Shown in pieces: positions 43,196 to 52,747 of a DNA stretch of 64,000 bases. A program made the position numbers and the translations under genes. This stretch comes from JAOUGY01 sp963785075 (GTDB lineage: Bacteria; Actinomycetota; Acidimicrobiia; Spongiisociales; ZC4RG35). Numbering within the stretch: the first letter of the stretch is position 1; every line of letters starts with the position of its first letter. The notes below the pieces were generated by a model. It did no database searches. It had not been told where the DNA came from and worked only from the letters and a program-made list of their open reading frames with translations. The stretch lies in NCBI GenBank assembly GCA_963785075.1, contig CAWATW010000004.1:62001-126000 (forward strand). Direction: 5' to 3'.

Positions 43196-44581
43196 TCAGT
43201 GCCCCGTGAGCCGTTCCAGCAGACCACCGAGGACCTTCGACGGTTCGCCGGTCGCGAACTCTCTGCGGTCGGCCCAGGGAGCGAGGCTTCTGCCCATGTT
43301 GATGCCTATCCACCGCAGAGGTTCCGGTTCCCAGTCTGGCGACACGTGGCCCACCCACGGCAGATGGGCTCGATCGGTGTCGTGGCCCATGACGAGGTCG
43401 GCCAGCGTTCTTCCTGCCAGGTTGGAGGGAGTGACACCGGCGCCGACGTAGCCGCCGGCGCGGCCGACGCGGGTGGCCGGATCGAAGCCAACCGACGCAC
43501 TCCAGTCACGGGGCATGCCAACGGCGCCGCCCCAGGTGTGAGTCACGGCGGCATCCCCGATCTGGGGGATCAGCCACCGCAAGGTGTCCACGATCGCCCG
43601 GTGCGTGCCCGCATCTCGTTCGAACTCCGGACGCATCGCCGATCCGAAGTGATAGGGGGCTCCCCTACCGCCGAATGCGATTCGATCGTCGGCCGTTCGC
43701 TGCCCGTAGATGATCAGGTGCCGGCCGTCGTGAAAGGTCTCGCGGTCTGACAGGCCTATCTCTTTCCACACGTGGGCAGGAAGGGGCTCGGTTGCGATCA
43801 TCAGCGAGTAGACCGGGGCAACGGACCTCGCCCGATCCGGCATCCGGGTCTCGAAGGCTTCCATGCACCGGAGCACGGTGCCCGCGGAAACCACACCGTG
43901 ATCGGTGTCGACCCGTCTGGGACCGATGGCCGTGGCTCTCGTCCCTTCGTAGATCCGCACCCCACGGCGTTCGACCACCTCCGCCAGCCCCCGAGCCAAT
44001 CGGGCCGGGTGGATCGCCGCACAATGCGGCGTGAACACACCGCCGAGCGCGCGCTCGGACCGCATCCGACCAAGGGCCTCGGCCCGATCGAGGACGACGA
44101 AGTCCTCCTCCGAGAAGCCACGATTCATCGACTCGCCCATCTCATGGTGGAGGCGCGACAGTTGAGCGCCGGAGGTCGCCAGCGTCAGCGAACCACCCTT
44201 GTGAAAGTGGCAGTCGATCCCCTCCCGGGCCGCCACCGATCCGATTTCGTCGATGGCATCCCAAATCGCATGGATCTGGGAGAGGTACGCCTCACGTCCG
44301 TGTCGGGCGATGACCGACCCGGGTCGGATGGAGAACTCGCCAGACGCCCATCCCCCATTCCTCCCGGACGCCCCGAAACCGGCGATCTCGGCTTCCACGA
44401 TGGCGACATCCAAATCCGGCTGCAGCTCGGTGAGGTAATAGGCGGCCCACAATCCGGTGTAGCCGGCGCCGACCACCACCACATCGACCTCGAGGTCACC
44501 ATCGAGGGGCGGCCTGCGCACCGGATCTCCCTCCGGCAACGAGTCGAGCCAGAGGGATGTCGATCGATAGCTGGTCGTCAA
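43196..44581 (-). CDS. FAD-dependent amine/D-amino acid oxidoreductase (DadA/PuuB type)
   Basis: A 461-residue protein of the DAO superfamily. It has an N-terminal dinucleotide fold 'VDVVVVGAGYTGLWAAYYL' (about 32-50), 'GFGASGRNGGWASGEF', and a C-terminal 'GRAGGYVGAGVTPSNLAGR'. The start 'TSYRSTSLWLDSLP' is typical for gamma-glutamylputrescine oxidase-like enzymes. It oxidises an amine or amino acid and reduces FAD; electrons go to oxygen or a quinone. It starts one base after the aminotransferase stop and is followed by GNAT and TPP-enzyme genes, so these form an operon. Confidence 0.85.
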   Translation of the reverse strand: MTTSYRSTSLWLDSLPEGDPVRRPPLDGDLEVDVVVVGAGYTGLWAAYYLTELQPDLDVAIVEAEIAGFGASGRNGGWASGEFSIRPGSVIARHGREAYLSQIHAIWDAIDEIGSVAAREGIDCHFHKGGSLTLATSGAQLSRLHHEMGESMNRGFSEEDFVVLDRAEALGRMRSERALGGVFTPHCAAIHPARLARGLAEVVERRGVRIYEGTRATAIGPRRVDTDHGVVSAGTVLRCMEAFETRMPDRARSVAPVYSLMIATEPLPAHVWKEIGLSDRETFHDGRHLIIYGQRTADDRIAFGGRGAPYHFGSAMRPEFERDAGTHRAIVDTLRWLIPQIGDAAVTHTWGGAVGMPRDWSASVGFDPATRVGRAGGYVGAGVTPSNLAGRTLADLVMGHDTDRAHLPWVGHVSPDWEPEPLRWIGINMGRSLAPWADRREFATGEPSKVLGGLLERLTGH

Positions 44582-44582
44582 C

Positions 44583-45926
44583 TCAGTCGTCCTCGACCCG
44601 AGGGAGCGACCCTGCTCTCGCCAGTGTCACGTCGAGCGACTCTTCGAACACCTCGAGCGTCCTGGTCACGTCGTCGTCGGTGTGAGCGGCGCACGTGAAC
44701 CAGGGCTCTCTGGCATCGGGACACGGGGCGACGCCGCGCTCGATCATCGACATCACCATGCTGTTGTAGACGCGCGAATCATGGTGTGCCAGATCTCGGA
44801 ACTCCTTGGGTGTGCCTTCGCCGAGGAAGATCGAGAACATGGACGGATGCCCGACCACCACGCCATCCAACCCCCGGTCGTCGAGCACGGTCTGGATGCC
44901 TTGCATGATGGCTCCGCCGACCTTCTCGATCTGACGGTACGCGGTGCCGTCCTCCAGCCGTTCGATCGTGGCCTTCACGGCGGCCGCCGCCACCGCATTG
45001 CCCGAGTACGTGCCGGCCTGGGCGATCCCACCGAGGGCCCATCCTTCGACCATCTTCTCGGCAAGGGCGATGGCCGCGACAGGGAAACCGTTGCCCATCG
45101 CCTTGGCGAACGTTCCGATGTCAGGGGTCACACCGAACGCCCCGACGGCCCCTGCCAGTCCGAGACGGAATCCGGTCTTGACCTCGTCGAAGATCAGGAC
45201 CACTTCGTGCTCGTCGCACTTACGGCGAATGGTCTCGAGGAAGCCGGGCACAGGCAGGACGCCGAGGAAGTTGCCGGCCATCGGCTCGACGATCACCGCC
45301 GCGAGATCGTGCCCATGATCGTCGAAGAACTCCTCCAGCAACTCGACGTCGTTGTACGGAAGCGTCCGCACGTATCGGCGGAGGCCGTCGGGGATGCCGG
45401 AAGAAGCCTGAATCGGCAGCGGCCGAAGACGAGACCCGAGGTGTCCGGCGGGAGCACTGGCAGTCGAGAACAGCACGTAGTCGTGAACACCGTGATAGGC
45501 GCCCTCGAACTTCAACACCAGATCTCGGGCCGTCCACCCACGGGCAAGCCTGATGGCATGCATCGTTGCCTCGGTGCCGGTGTTGGTGAATCGCATGGAC
45601 GTGGGCCAGCCCAGCGCTCCGATGACCTTCTCGGCCGCTTCGATCTCGATCCGCTGGGTCATGGCGAACACGGTGCCTGCCGCGGCTGCATCGGCGACCG
45701 CACTCGCCACCGCCGGATCCCCGTGTCCCAGGATGACCGGGCCGAAGCCGAGCTGGTAGTCGATGTAATCCTTGCCATCCATGTCGAACACGTGCCCGCC
45801 CGAGCCGTGATCGATGACGAGGGTGTCGTCGTCACCCCAGTAGCGGAACCCGCTCGATACGCCGTTGACGAGTGCGCTGCGAGATCTACGGAACCACTCC
45901 GCTGTCTTCGGGCCTTGGATGCTCAT
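44583..45926 (-). CDS. Class III PLP aminotransferase (HemL-like group)
   Basis: A 447-residue fold-type I PLP enzyme. Conserved residues: 'TNTGTEATMHAIRLAR', Asp247-Glu248 in 'IFDEVKTGFR', and Lys275 in 'FAKAMGNGFP'. It is closest in pattern to glutamate-1-semialdehyde aminomutase-like proteins, but its place in an operon with an FAD oxidoreductase suggests catabolism rather than heme synthesis. It starts with a strong AGGAGG site. It is the promoter-proximal gene of the run 45926 to 41079. Confidence 0.85.
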   Translation of the reverse strand: MSIQGPKTAEWFRRSRSALVNGVSSGFRYWGDDDTLVIDHGSGGHVFDMDGKDYIDYQLGFGPVILGHGDPAVASAVADAAAAGTVFAMTQRIEIEAAEKVIGALGWPTSMRFTNTGTEATMHAIRLARGWTARDLVLKFEGAYHGVHDYVLFSTASAPAGHLGSRLRPLPIQASSGIPDGLRRYVRTLPYNDVELLEEFFDDHGHDLAAVIVEPMAGNFLGVLPVPGFLETIRRKCDEHEVVLIFDEVKTGFRLGLAGAVGAFGVTPDIGTFAKAMGNGFPVAAIALAEKMVEGWALGGIAQAGTYSGNAVAAAAVKATIERLEDGTAYRQIEKVGGAIMQGIQTVLDDRGLDGVVVGHPSMFSIFLGEGTPKEFRDLAHHDSRVYNSMVMSMIERGVAPCPDAREPWFTCAAHTDDDVTRTLEVFEESLDVTLARAGSLPRVEDD

Positions 45927-46241
45927 GTGTTTGCTCCTCCTGAAACGACCTGGTCAATGCTCTCGATCGAGCCGTCGTTCCGGAGGGTTCCAATGACGGA
46001 AGGCCAGCGTATTGCGCTCTTCGTAAGCGGTTCTGGCGCGACAACGGATCCCCAATCGTCGCGTCATTTCGGCCGTAGGACGGCAGAGTCTGCCGTGAGT
46101 GTGCAGTCCGAAGCTGCCGGGTGAACGCATCTCTCTCACACCGGCGTCCATGGTACCCGCAAGCGCGGAGCGCATCGAGATTCGCGTCCGGCCGAGTCTC
46201 GATTCAGGACATGGGCGAAGACACCGATAACCTCCTCAGAC
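45927..46241. other. Intergenic region between divergent aminotransferase and lipoprotein genes
   Basis: This 315-bp stretch holds no gene I can support. The AGGAGG of the aminotransferase lies at its left edge. Short direct and inverted GTCAT/ATGAC elements are scattered near 45990-46070, but no convincing promoter or operator stands out. It presumably carries the promoters of both flanking genes. Confidence 0.5.
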
Positions 46242-47093
46242 ATGCCCCGCTCCCGCCTCGTCGCCCTGGTCGCGCTCGGCCTCGCCCTCGTCTCGTGTTC
46301 GCGTTCGTCTGGAGACACCGAGATCCTCGATGCGACGGTGCCGAGTGTCCCTACCACCGTGACCACCACCGCAGCGCCGGCGACTACGACGACCACTGCA
46401 GCCACCACGACCACCACCGTCGCACCCACCACCACCACCACGCTCGTAGCCGCCGAGGCTCCGCCCTCGGCGCCGACCAACGTGCTCGACTCCTTCGAGT
46501 GGCAGTTCGCCACCTCGATCGGCGCCGTCGACACGAACCTACTGTCGCTGTCGAGCACCGGCGTGTTCGTCGACGGTGACCTCAGCTGCCGGATCACCAC
46601 CGGGTTCGGTGGCTTCGACTTCGAGACGGGCGTGATCGTCGTCGGGGATCAAACATTCCTCGACTCGGGCACTGGCGAGGGCTATCAGACCGTGTCCTCG
46701 AACGACCCTGCGTTTCGAGAGAGCCTCGGCCTATGCGCCGGATCCGATCGGTTCTGGGCCGACATCACCGGCGGTGAGGAACTTCCCGCCGGTGGCGAGA
46801 CGGAAGAGCGAAACGGAATCGCGACGCGACGTCTCGATCTCGGCGGCCTGATAGACCAGGCGGGTGCGCTCGGCCTCGTGGCGCCCGGCGTCGAAGGTGT
46901 CGAGTTCGACGAGCTCACGTTCTGGGTCGCCGAAGACGGGGAGTGGATCTCCTCGCTCAGCATGCGGGCCACACTCGAGCCCGAAACGCTTCAAGACATC
47001 ACTGGTTCCACGATCTCCGACACCGGCGAGATCGCTGTCAGCCTCGACGTGACGATGCCGAACGACTCCGGCCTATCGGTTTCGCTGCCGTGA
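46242..47093 (+). CDS. Lipoprotein with Thr-rich linker (LppX/LprG-like domain possible)
   Basis: A 283-residue protein. The signal peptide ends in lipobox LVSC, followed by a long Thr/Ala linker (about 30-75) with nearly uninterrupted Thr runs. The globular domain has a beta-sheet pattern ('SCRITTGFGGFDFETGVIVV', 'ATRRLDLGGLIDQAG', 'DELTFWVAEDGEWISSLSM') that loosely resembles mycobacterial LppX/LprG lipid-binding lipoproteins. That link is tentative. It is anchored outside the membrane. It converges with a small membrane protein gene (21-nt overlap). Confidence 0.65.
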   Translation: MPRSRLVALVALGLALVSCSRSSGDTEILDATVPSVPTTVTTTAAPATTTTTAATTTTTVAPTTTTTLVAAEAPPSAPTNVLDSFEWQFATSIGAVDTNLLSLSSTGVFVDGDLSCRITTGFGGFDFETGVIVVGDQTFLDSGTGEGYQTVSSNDPAFRESLGLCAGSDRFWADITGGEELPAGGETEERNGIATRRLDLGGLIDQAGALGLVAPGVEGVEFDELTFWVAEDGEWISSLSMRATLEPETLQDITGSTISDTGEIAVSLDVTMPNDSGLSVSLP

Positions 47094-47375
47094 CTTCCGC
47101 TCGGCCTTCTCGAGCTTCTCGACGGCCAGAAGCGTGACTGCCATACCGAAGAAGCCGCCGAAGAACACCCCGATGAGCATGCCCGGGAGGACGGACGTCT
47201 CGAGAGACTGCTGGAAGTTCCGATCGGTCATAGTCGTCAGGGCGAGTACCAGCCCGATGTAGGCGATCGGGAGCGCCACGAGCATTCCCTTCACCACCGC
47301 CTTGCCGAGGCGGGCACCCAATTGGAAGGTGCCTTCCATGTCCGAATGGGTCTCGGTGTCGTGCTCGGCGGTCAT
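47073..47375 (-). CDS. Small two-helix membrane protein
   Basis: A 100-residue protein from the ATG at 47375 (AGGAG upstream), with two transmembrane helices (about 29-49 and 62-83) and a basic C-terminal tail 'KLEKAERKSRQRN'. The family is not recognised. Its gene is divergent from the agmatinase-type gene (100 bp apart) and convergent with the lipoprotein gene. The longer upstream frame is not protein-like. Confidence 0.55.
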   Translation of the reverse strand: MTAEHDTETHSDMEGTFQLGARLGKAVVKGMLVALPIAYIGLVLALTTMTDRNFQQSLETSVLPGMLIGVFFGGFFGMAVTLLAVEKLEKAERKSRQRNR

Positions 47376-47475
47376 CGCGATGCGGCTCCTCTTGTTTCGC
47401 CGAAGTGTAGAGGCCGTCCCGACCGCCGAGCGCCTCCCCTGTCTGCACACCCGCATGCGGTAGCGTTCCACCCAC

Positions 47476-48501
47476 ATGGACCACCCCCAGTCGCATCACA
47501 CCCCGTACGAACGACGCGCCACCGAGGTCCCGTTCGCATCGGCCGAATACATCTCGTTCGCGTCCCGCCAGTCGTTCTTGGGAGTACCCGCCGTGCGGTT
47601 CGATGAGCTACCGGCGGTGGAAGGCCAGGTCGCGATCGTGGGAGCGCCGTTCGATTGGGGCACGACCTATCGGCCCGGTGCTCGATTCGGACCTCAGGCC
47701 ATTCGTGAGGCCGACTACGGGGCGATGGACGGGTATCGCCCGCACCTGCCCACGGGGATCGACCCGCTCGGGGCGCTCGGCGTGGTCGATGTGGGCGACA
47801 TCTATGTCGTCCCGGGGTACATGGAGGAGTCGATCGCACGGATCGCCGATGCCGTCGAGACCGTGGCCGCAGCCGGGAAGGTACCGATCGTCCTGGGCGG
47901 AGATCACACCATCACCTACCCCAATGCCACGGGTGTGGCACGTGTACATGGGTTCGGCGAGATCGCTCTCATCCATTTCGACGCCCACGCCGACACCGGC
48001 GCCCTGCAAAACGGCCATCTCTACGGCCACGGAACGCCGATGAGGCGACTGGTCGAATCTGGCGCAGTTCCCGGGCATCGTTTCGTGCAGATCGGGCTCC
48101 GGGGATATTGGCCCGAGCCCGAAGTGGTGTCGTGGATGCGGGAGCAGAACATGCGATCGTTCTTCATGAACGAAATCGTCGAGCGTGGCCTCGAGGCGGT
48201 CGTCGATGAAGCGGTGGCGCACGCGGTCGCAGGCGGCGCCAAGGGTGTCTTCATCTCGGTCGACGTGGACGTCGTCGACCCGGCTTTTGCCCCCGGCACG
48301 GGGACACCCGAGCCAGGCGGGCTCACGTCACGCGAGCTCCTGGACACCGTACGACGCCTCGCACGAGAGCTCGAGCTCGTCGGGGCCGACGTGGTCGAGG
48401 TGGCCCCGGCATACGACAGTTCCGAGATCACCGCCTACTTGGGCAACCGGGTGGTCCTCGAGTTGCTCAATGGGATGGCCGAGCGGGCATTCGGCGCCTG
48501 A
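47476..48501 (+). CDS. Agmatinase-type ureohydrolase
   Basis: A 341-residue protein of the arginase/agmatinase family. All manganese ligands are present: Gly141-Gly-Asp-His144, Asp169-Ala-His-Ala-Asp173, and Asp263/Asp265 in 'SVDVDVVDPAFAPGTGTPEP'. The 'GHGTPMRRLV' loop is typical of agmatinase, guanidinobutyrase and related enzymes, which release urea from a guanidino compound. It would yield putrescine or an omega-amino acid, fitting the polyamine genes at 52-61 kb. The exact substrate is open. A hairpin terminator follows. Confidence 0.85.
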   Translation: MDHPQSHHTPYERRATEVPFASAEYISFASRQSFLGVPAVRFDELPAVEGQVAIVGAPFDWGTTYRPGARFGPQAIREADYGAMDGYRPHLPTGIDPLGALGVVDVGDIYVVPGYMEESIARIADAVETVAAAGKVPIVLGGDHTITYPNATGVARVHGFGEIALIHFDAHADTGALQNGHLYGHGTPMRRLVESGAVPGHRFVQIGLRGYWPEPEVVSWMREQNMRSFFMNEIVERGLEAVVDEAVAHAVAGGAKGVFISVDVDVVDPAFAPGTGTPEPGGLTSRELLDTVRRLARELELVGADVVEVAPAYDSSEITAYLGNRVVLELLNGMAERAFGA

Positions 48502-48603
48502 CCGGCCAGCCCGGCACGCAGAGACCGCACACGACTGACGGCCCACCCCACCCCCCGGCTCCCGGAGAAACCCGCCTGCGGGTGGGGCAGTGGGCCGCGG
48601 GCT

Positions 48604-48659
48604 GTCTCGGACCTGCAGCAGCGCCCCCGTGGGGTACCAGGGGCGCTGCTGCACGAGAC
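48604..48659. terminator. Two-part hairpin between convergent agmatinase-type and PPDK genes
   Basis: GCAGCAGCGCCCC (48615-48627) pairs exactly with GGGGCGCTGCTGC (48640-48652). An outer GTCTCG (48604-48609) pairs with CGAGAC (48654-48659). It lies between the stop codons of the two converging genes and can end transcription from both. It has no T-tract. Confidence 0.75.
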
Positions 48660-48683
48660 GGCTCTACGTCGCTGGGCGACGGG

Positions 48684-51413
48684 TCATGAACCGTCTCGAA
48701 TCGCTGCCTGGGCCGCCGCCAATCGGGCGACGGGCACCCTCGGTGGTGAACAGCTCACATAGTCGAGCCCGAGCTTGCGGCAGAGAGCGATCGACTCGGG
48801 GTCTCCACCGTGCTCACCGCAGATACCGGTGTTGAGGTCGGGTCGCGCCTGCTTCCCCTTCTCCACTGCGATCCGCATCAGCTCGCCGACACCCTTGACA
48901 TCGATCGTCGCGAACGGGTTGCGTTCGAGGATCCCTTCCTCGAGGTACTGAACGAGGAACGCCTTCTCGGCGTCATCCCGACTGATCCCGAAGGTCATCT
49001 GGGTGAGGTCGTTGGTGCCGAACGACACGAACTCGGCGTACTCGGCGATCTCGTCCGCCGTCAACGCCGCACGTGGGATTTCGATCATCGTGCCGAAGGC
49101 GTAGTCGACCTCGATCCCCTGCTCGGCCATGACGGTCTTCGCTTCGTCCTCGAGCTCGGATCGCTGCCTGGACAGCTCGTTCACATGCGACGTCAGCGGG
49201 ATCATGATCTTCGGGTGCACGTCGACGCCGTCCTTGGCGACCTCGCAGGCCGCCTCGAAGATCGCGCGCACCTGCATCCGGGTCAGCCCGGGAAGCATGA
49301 TTCCGAGCCGGACGCCGCGGAGCCCCAGCATCGGATTCGCCTCGCGGAGGCTCTCAACCCGCTCGAGCATGTGCTCCTGCTCTTCTATCTTCGCCAGGAG
49401 CTCGTTGATCTCCTTGAGGGAAGATGCGGACTGGATGCGGAGCTTGAGGTCCGTGAGATCGAACGTCAGCTCCTCGAAGCTCGGCAGGAACTCGTGAAGG
49501 GGCGGATCGATGAGCCGGATGGTCACCGGGAGCCCGTCCATCGCCTGGAAGAGGCCGATGAAGTCCTGCCGCTGGAACGGAAGCAGCTGATCGAGGGCAG
49601 CGGCGCGATCGGCGGGGATCGTTGCGGTGATCATGTGTTGAACGATCGGCAGCCGTTCCTGGTCGAAGAACATGTGCTCGGTGCGGGTGAGCCCAATCCC
49701 CTCCGCCCCGTAGGCGCGGGCCAGACGGGCGTCATCGGGATAGTCGGCGTTGGTCCACACCCCGATGTCTCGCTCTTCGTCGGCCCAACCCAGCAGCTCC
49801 TTCAGCCACTGGTTCTCGAGATCGGGGGTCTGCGTGTCGATCTCACCGAGGAGCACCTCGCCCGTGGTGCCGTCGATCGAGAGCCAGTCGCCCTCGTGAA
49901 CCACGATCTCCCCGACCCGAAGAACACGCTCGTTGAGGTCGATCTGGATCTGCTCGGCGCCCACCACGGCGGGCTTTCCGAACTGTCGAGCCACCAGGGC
50001 CGCATGGCTCGTGCGGCCGCCACGGCTGGTGAGGATGCCGTTGGAGGCGAGCATCCCGTGTACGTCATCTGGCTTGGTCTCGGGCCGAACCATGATGACC
50101 TCGCGAGACTCTTCCACGGCCCACCGCTCGGCGAGGTCGGCGTCGAACGCGACCACGCCGACCGCTGCTCCGGGCGACACGTTGAGGCCGGTTGCGAGAA
50201 GTCGCCCTTCGTCGATCGCCACCCGCTTGGTCTGGGCGACGAACGAAGGATGGAGGAAGAAATCGACCTGGGTGGGGGTCACGCGCATGATTGCTTCCTG
50301 CTTCGTGATCAGGCCCTCGCCGGCCATGTCGACGGCGATCCGGACCGCGGCCTGCGCCGTGCGCTTCCCATCTCGGGTTTGAAGCAACCAGAGCTTCCCG
50401 CGCTCGATCGTGAACTCCATGTCCTGCATGTCGCGGTAGTGGTGTTCGAGCTTCGAGGCGATCTCGGCGAACTGCCGGTAGAGGTCCGGCATCTCGTCGG
50501 CGAGCTCGTCCATTCGTTTGGTGACGCGGATGCCGGCGACGACGTCCTCGCCCTGCGCGTTGGTCAGGTAGTCGCCTTCGATCTTGGCCTCGCCGGTGGT
50601 GGCGTTGCGCGACATGGCGACGCCGGTCGCCGAATCGTCGCCCATGTTGCCGAAAACCATGGTCTGGATGTTGACCCCTGTCCCGAGGTCGTTCGGAATC
50701 CCCGCCGCCTTTCGATAGTCGTTTGCTCTCTTGCCGTTCCATGAGCGGAACACGGCTTCGATGGCGAGCTGCAACTGGTCTCTCGGCCGGTCGGGGAACG
50801 GGCGGCCGGCGTATCGCTCGACGATTCCCTTGAACTCGACCGTGATCGCCTTGAAGTCCTCTGCGGACAGATCCGAGTCGTTGACGACCCCCCGTTCGGT
50901 GCGGAAGCGTTCGAGCACCAACTCGAAGGGCTCGTCACGAACGCCGAGCACCACCGATCCGAACATCTGGACCAATCGGCGGTACGAGTCGTATACGAAG
51001 TGCTCATCGCCGGTCAGCTTGATCAACCCCTCGACGACGTCGTCGTTGAGGCCGATGTTCAAGACCGTGTCCATCATCCCCGGCATCGAGAACTTCGCAC
51101 CGGACCGACACGACACGAGCAGCGGGTTGGAGGTGTCACCGAAGAACTTCCCGGTGACCTGCTCCACTCGTGCGAGTGTCTCCTCGACCTGCTCGAGCAT
51201 GCCTTCGGGGAACTGCTCACCTGAGGCCAGATAGGCATTGCACGCTTCCGTGGTGATGGTGAAGCCTGGCGGGACAGGGACACCGATCCTCGTCATCTCA
51301 CCGAGGTTGGCGCCCTTGCCACCGAGCAACGCACGAACGGCGTCCCACCCTCCACCGACCGCCTTCTCGGCCAGCTGCACTTCATCGAACGCGAATACCC
51401 ATTTGCTCGTCAT
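48684..51413 (-). CDS. ppdK: Pyruvate, phosphate dikinase
   Basis: A 909-residue full-length enzyme. The N-terminal ATP-grasp domain has 'LLGGKGANLGEMTRIGVPVP' and 'VSCRSGAKFSMPGMMDTVLN'. The central swivelling domain has the phosphorylated histidine in 'GGRTSHAALVAR'. The C-terminal TIM barrel has 'FSFGTNDLTQM'-like sequence ('VSFGTNDLTQMTFG') and 'GICGEHGGDPESI' with its catalytic cysteine. It interconverts pyruvate, ATP and phosphate with phosphoenolpyruvate, AMP and pyrophosphate. It stands alone on the minus strand, with no PPDK regulatory protein gene nearby. ATG start at 51413. Confidence 0.97.
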   Translation of the reverse strand: MTSKWVFAFDEVQLAEKAVGGGWDAVRALLGGKGANLGEMTRIGVPVPPGFTITTEACNAYLASGEQFPEGMLEQVEETLARVEQVTGKFFGDTSNPLLVSCRSGAKFSMPGMMDTVLNIGLNDDVVEGLIKLTGDEHFVYDSYRRLVQMFGSVVLGVRDEPFELVLERFRTERGVVNDSDLSAEDFKAITVEFKGIVERYAGRPFPDRPRDQLQLAIEAVFRSWNGKRANDYRKAAGIPNDLGTGVNIQTMVFGNMGDDSATGVAMSRNATTGEAKIEGDYLTNAQGEDVVAGIRVTKRMDELADEMPDLYRQFAEIASKLEHHYRDMQDMEFTIERGKLWLLQTRDGKRTAQAAVRIAVDMAGEGLITKQEAIMRVTPTQVDFFLHPSFVAQTKRVAIDEGRLLATGLNVSPGAAVGVVAFDADLAERWAVEESREVIMVRPETKPDDVHGMLASNGILTSRGGRTSHAALVARQFGKPAVVGAEQIQIDLNERVLRVGEIVVHEGDWLSIDGTTGEVLLGEIDTQTPDLENQWLKELLGWADEERDIGVWTNADYPDDARLARAYGAEGIGLTRTEHMFFDQERLPIVQHMITATIPADRAAALDQLLPFQRQDFIGLFQAMDGLPVTIRLIDPPLHEFLPSFEELTFDLTDLKLRIQSASSLKEINELLAKIEEQEHMLERVESLREANPMLGLRGVRLGIMLPGLTRMQVRAIFEAACEVAKDGVDVHPKIMIPLTSHVNELSRQRSELEDEAKTVMAEQGIEVDYAFGTMIEIPRAALTADEIAEYAEFVSFGTNDLTQMTFGISRDDAEKAFLVQYLEEGILERNPFATIDVKGVGELMRIAVEKGKQARPDLNTGICGEHGGDPESIALCRKLGLDYVSCSPPRVPVARLAAAQAAIRDGS

Positions 51414-51517
51414 CGGTTCCTCACTTCACAGGGATCTCGGTCATTGTGACAATTCGCACGAGTGGTCCTAGGGCAGTGGGTCACATCGACCCTGGATGCT
51501 CGGCCCTAGTGCCCGGC

Positions 51518-51865
51518 TCACGGCCTTTCGATCAATTCCACCGCCCGACCGTCGGGATCGGACACCACTGCGCGCCGGCCCCAGCTCAGGGTTTCCGGCT
51601 CGCGCAGGATCCTCCGTCCCATGCCTCGGAGCCGCTCAACGGAGTCCTCGAGGGATTCGATCTCGAACCCCGGCATGGTGGTGCCACCAACCCCCGGGCC
51701 GGCTGCGTCTCCCGACGTCGCCGCCACGATGGCCATTCGGCACGCACCGGCGTCACCCACGGATCGGCCGCCGGGTTGTTCGTCGAAGTCGACTCCGAGC
51801 GCACGGTAGAACCCGGTCGTGGCTTCCACGTTGATGGCGTACAACATGAGCGACGTGACCTTCAT
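51518..51865 (-). CDS. VOC (glyoxalase/dioxygenase fold) family protein
   Basis: A 115-residue protein from the ATG at 51865. One babababb vicinal-oxygen-chelate unit pair is visible: 'LMLYAINVEATTGFYRALG' at the start and 'VVSDPDGRAVELIE' at the end with its conserved Glu. Members bind metals or small ligands; function is not predictable. It is downstream of potC in the same direction (96 nt), possibly the tail of that transcript. Confidence 0.8.
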   Translation of the reverse strand: MKVTSLMLYAINVEATTGFYRALGVDFDEQPGGRSVGDAGACRMAIVAATSGDAAGPGVGGTTMPGFEIESLEDSVERLRGMGRRILREPETLSWGRRAVVSDPDGRAVELIERP

Positions 51866-51961
51866 GCTGTCCACGACCCTACCGCGACGTCCCCGTCCAT
51901 TGGGAATGACCACGGCGGTCGAGGCGGCCTCCGGTGCCGTCAGGGCCCGATGCGAACCGGT

Positions 51962-52747
51962 TCACGAAGCCCGGCGCTCCCGACGTCCCTGAAGGACGAG
52001 GAACAGCGCCGTGATCACGACCATGCCGGCGAAGATCATCGTCCCCAGCACGTTCACCTGAGGGGGCACACCGCGTCGAGAGGCTCCGTAGACGTACACG
52101 GGGAAGGTCAGTGTCGATCCGGAAGTGAAGTTCGAGATCACGAAGTCGTCGAAGCTGAGTGCGAACGCCAGCATGAATGCGGCGACGACCCCAGGGAGGA
52201 TCATGGGCAAGGTCACCCGCCGGAACGTCTGCCACTCGTTTGCGTACAGATCCATCGCCGCTTCCTCGTAGTGGCGGTCCAGTCCGACGATGCGCGCCCG
52301 GACAGTCACCACCGCAAAGCTGATGTTGAACAGGATGTGCCCCATCAGGATCGTCCAGAACCCCCTCTGGATCTGCCCGACGATGAACAACGCCAACAGG
52401 GATGAGCCCATCACCACTTCCGGGGTGGCCATCGGAAGGAAGAGCAAGAGATTGGTCGACGACCTCCCACGAAACCGATAGCGGACCAGGGCCAGCGCGA
52501 TCAGCGTGCCGAGCATCGTCGCCACCGCTGCCGACAAGAAGGCTATCGACAGGGAATTCAGAACTGCCTGGCTGAGTCCGGGTTCCGAGAAGGGCTCCAA
52601 CCAGTGGCGGAAGGTGAAGCCTTCCCATGAGACGTTACGCCGTCCCTGGAAGTCGTTGAAGGAGTAGGCGACCACGATGAAGACGGGCACGAACAGATAC
52701 AGCAGCCCGAGCCCGAGCAGGATCCGATAGATCACACGGGACTTCAT
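51962..52747 (-). CDS. potC: ABC transporter permease (PotC-like, polyamine type)
   Basis: A 261-residue six-helix permease with the ABC coupling motif 'EEAAMDLYANEWQTFRRVTL' and the PotC-like 'SFDDFVISNFTSG'. Its ATG overlaps the potB stop by 4 nt. Together with the PotB-, PotA- and PotD-like genes it forms an importer of the spermidine/putrescine class; related opine or compatible-solute transporters cannot be excluded. Confidence 0.88.
   Translation of the reverse strand: MKSRVIYRILLGLGLLYLFVPVFIVVAYSFNDFQGRRNVSWEGFTFRHWLEPFSEPGLSQAVLNSLSIAFLSAAVATMLGTLIALALVRYRFRGRSSTNLLLFLPMATPEVVMGSSLLALFIVGQIQRGFWTILMGHILFNISFAVVTVRARIVGLDRHYEEAAMDLYANEWQTFRRVTLPMILPGVVAAFMLAFALSFDDFVISNFTSGSTLTFPVYVYGASRRGVPPQVNVLGTMIFAGMVVITALFLVLQGRRERRAS

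Noticed and set aside
44682..46124. 480-codon plus-strand frame over the aminotransferase gene
   Set aside because: Antisense to a PLP enzyme with intact active-site residues; no domain content.
48810..50744. 644-codon plus-strand open frame within the PPDK gene
   Set aside because: Complementary shadow of pyruvate phosphate dikinase; no family features.
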